Shown piece after piece: positions 5,495-6,158 of a stretch of DNA of 6,158 bases. The position numbers and the translations under genes were made by a program. The notes beneath the pieces are model-generated. The model made no database searches. It saw only the letters and a program-made list of their open reading frames with translations, and had not been told where the DNA came from. Source of the stretch: Nitrospirota bacterium (GTDB lineage Bacteria > Nitrospinota > Nitrospinia > Nitrospinales > VA-1). Each line of letters begins with the position of its first letter. Position 1 is the stretch's first letter. Where the stretch lies: positions 1-6,158 of the forward strand of contig QJWD01000130.1 in assembly GCA_003235465.1 (NCBI GenBank). Direction: 5' to 3'.

Positions 5495-6158
5495 TTGAAA
5501 GCCTCGGACATCAAACAGAAAACCTACGTCGCCGATCTCTGGCGCGGCGGTTTCGAGGGCATGCTCTCCGCCGGCGCGCAGACTTTCGCCCTATTCATCG
5601 CCATTCGCGTGTACGACGCCAGCGAAGGGATGAAATCGCTCATCGCGGCGGCGCCGTTCATGGGCATGTTCGCCTCCCTGCTGCTCGTGCACTACGTATC
5701 GAACCGGGGCTACAGGAAATCGGCGTGCGGCGCGGTGCCCTCGGTGGTCACCGGGGTGTGCCTGCTCGCCGCCGCCTGGGTGCATTCGCCCGGGCTGTTC
5801 ACGCTGCTGGTCGTCACGGGCTACGTGTGCCGAAGCGCGCTCCTGCCGTTTTTGACCTCGATCTACGGCGACAACTACCCCGCCGCCGAGCGCGGCAAGT
5901 ATTTCGCGCGCGCCCTCGTTCTCACTGTCGGCATGTCTGCGCTCACCGGTTACCTGGGTTCCCTTTTGCTTGAGAAGGACCTCGCCCACTGGCCCTGGAT
6001 CTTCACAGGCTTGGGCCTCGCCGCCCTCGCCAAGGCGTGGGCCATTCACAGCATGCCGACGGGAACCATCGAGGACAACTCGCACGCCCACCCGCTCGGC
6101 AACCTGAAGTACGTCGTTCAGGACCACTCGTTCGGCTACGTTCTGCTCACCTGGTTCA
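5495..6158 (+). CDS. MFS-like multi-pass membrane transporter, C-terminus outside window
   Basis: The first 221 residues of an integral membrane protein cut by the right edge. About five hydrophobic helices are visible: roughly 20-40, 48-68, 78-97, 100-122 and 140-160, with a sixth at 165-186. Between helices 2 and 3 lies a short basic loop, SNRGYRKS (69-76), resembling the MFS motif-A loop. After helix 4 comes NYPAAERGKYFAR (127-139), like the MFS cytoplasmic loop Pro-x-x-x-Arg-Gly. These support the major facilitator superfamily, but the substrate cannot be told. The frame is open from the TAA at 5441-5443 and its first ATG (5561) falls inside helix 1, so a non-ATG start is likely. TTG at 5495 gives a sensible short polar N-terminus, MKASDIKQKTYVADLWRGG; TTG at 5450 is the alternative. 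Neither has a good Shine-Dalgarno, so the start is uncertain. It is divergent from cinA. Confidence 0.75.
   Translation, partial: MKASDIKQKTYVADLWRGGFEGMLSAGAQTFALFIAIRVYDASEGMKSLIAAAPFMGMFASLLLVHYVSNRGYRKSACGAVPSVVTGVCLLAAAWVHSPGLFTLLVVTGYVCRSALLPFLTSIYGDNYPAAERGKYFARALVLTVGMSALTGYLGSLLLEKDLAHWPWIFTGLGLAALAKAWAIHSMPTGTIEDNSHAHPLGNLKYVVQDHSFGYVLLTWF

Noticed and set aside
5591..6127. A 178-codon minus-strand open frame.
   Set aside because: Antisense to the transporter; its translation is rich in Arg, Gly, His and Glu, as expected for a shadow of a hydrophobic membrane protein gene.

Overview
This is a GC-rich bacterial chromosomal segment with closely packed genes. The window shows no rRNA, tRNA, CRISPR array, insertion sequence or phage gene. 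CinA, rhomboid and receiver domains are widespread in bacteria, so the taxon cannot be fixed. A high-GC Gram-negative bacterium fits the codon use and the fusion architecture, but this is inference only.

Layout from left to right: (1) 1-616, minus strand, the N-terminal 205 codons of a receiver-domain protein followed by a long coiled coil. It starts at TTG and runs off the left edge. Its receiver has Ala where the phospho-accepting Asp should be. (2) 617-894, a gap holding a candidate sigma70-type promoter and an RBS-overlapping hairpin for that gene, plus a GC-rich hairpin just past the end of the next gene. (3) 895-3264, minus strand, a 789-residue NACHT-type STAND NTPase fused to a C-terminal formylglycine-generating-enzyme-like (FGE-sulfatase/SUMF1, C-type-lectin fold) domain. 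(4) 3265-3394, a divergent intergenic region with a perfect 9-bp inverted repeat. (5) 3395-4039, plus strand, a six-TM rhomboid intramembrane serine protease. (6) 4049-5308, minus strand, cinA, convergent with the rhomboid gene and 9 bp away. (7) 5309-5494, a divergent gap with a candidate cinA promoter and a perfect 9-bp hairpin. (8) 5495-6158, plus strand, the N-terminal half of an MFS-like membrane transporter that runs off the right edge.

The genes do not form one obvious pathway. CinA and the rhomboid protease are ordinary housekeeping or accessory genes. The two items that stand out are the NACHT-FGE fusion, which looks like a sensor or switch ATPase of the kind found in bacterial signalling and conflict proteins, and the degenerate receiver-coiled-coil protein in the same orientation downstream of it. 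Whether they work together cannot be told from this window; the 278-bp gap and a candidate separate promoter argue against simple co-transcription.
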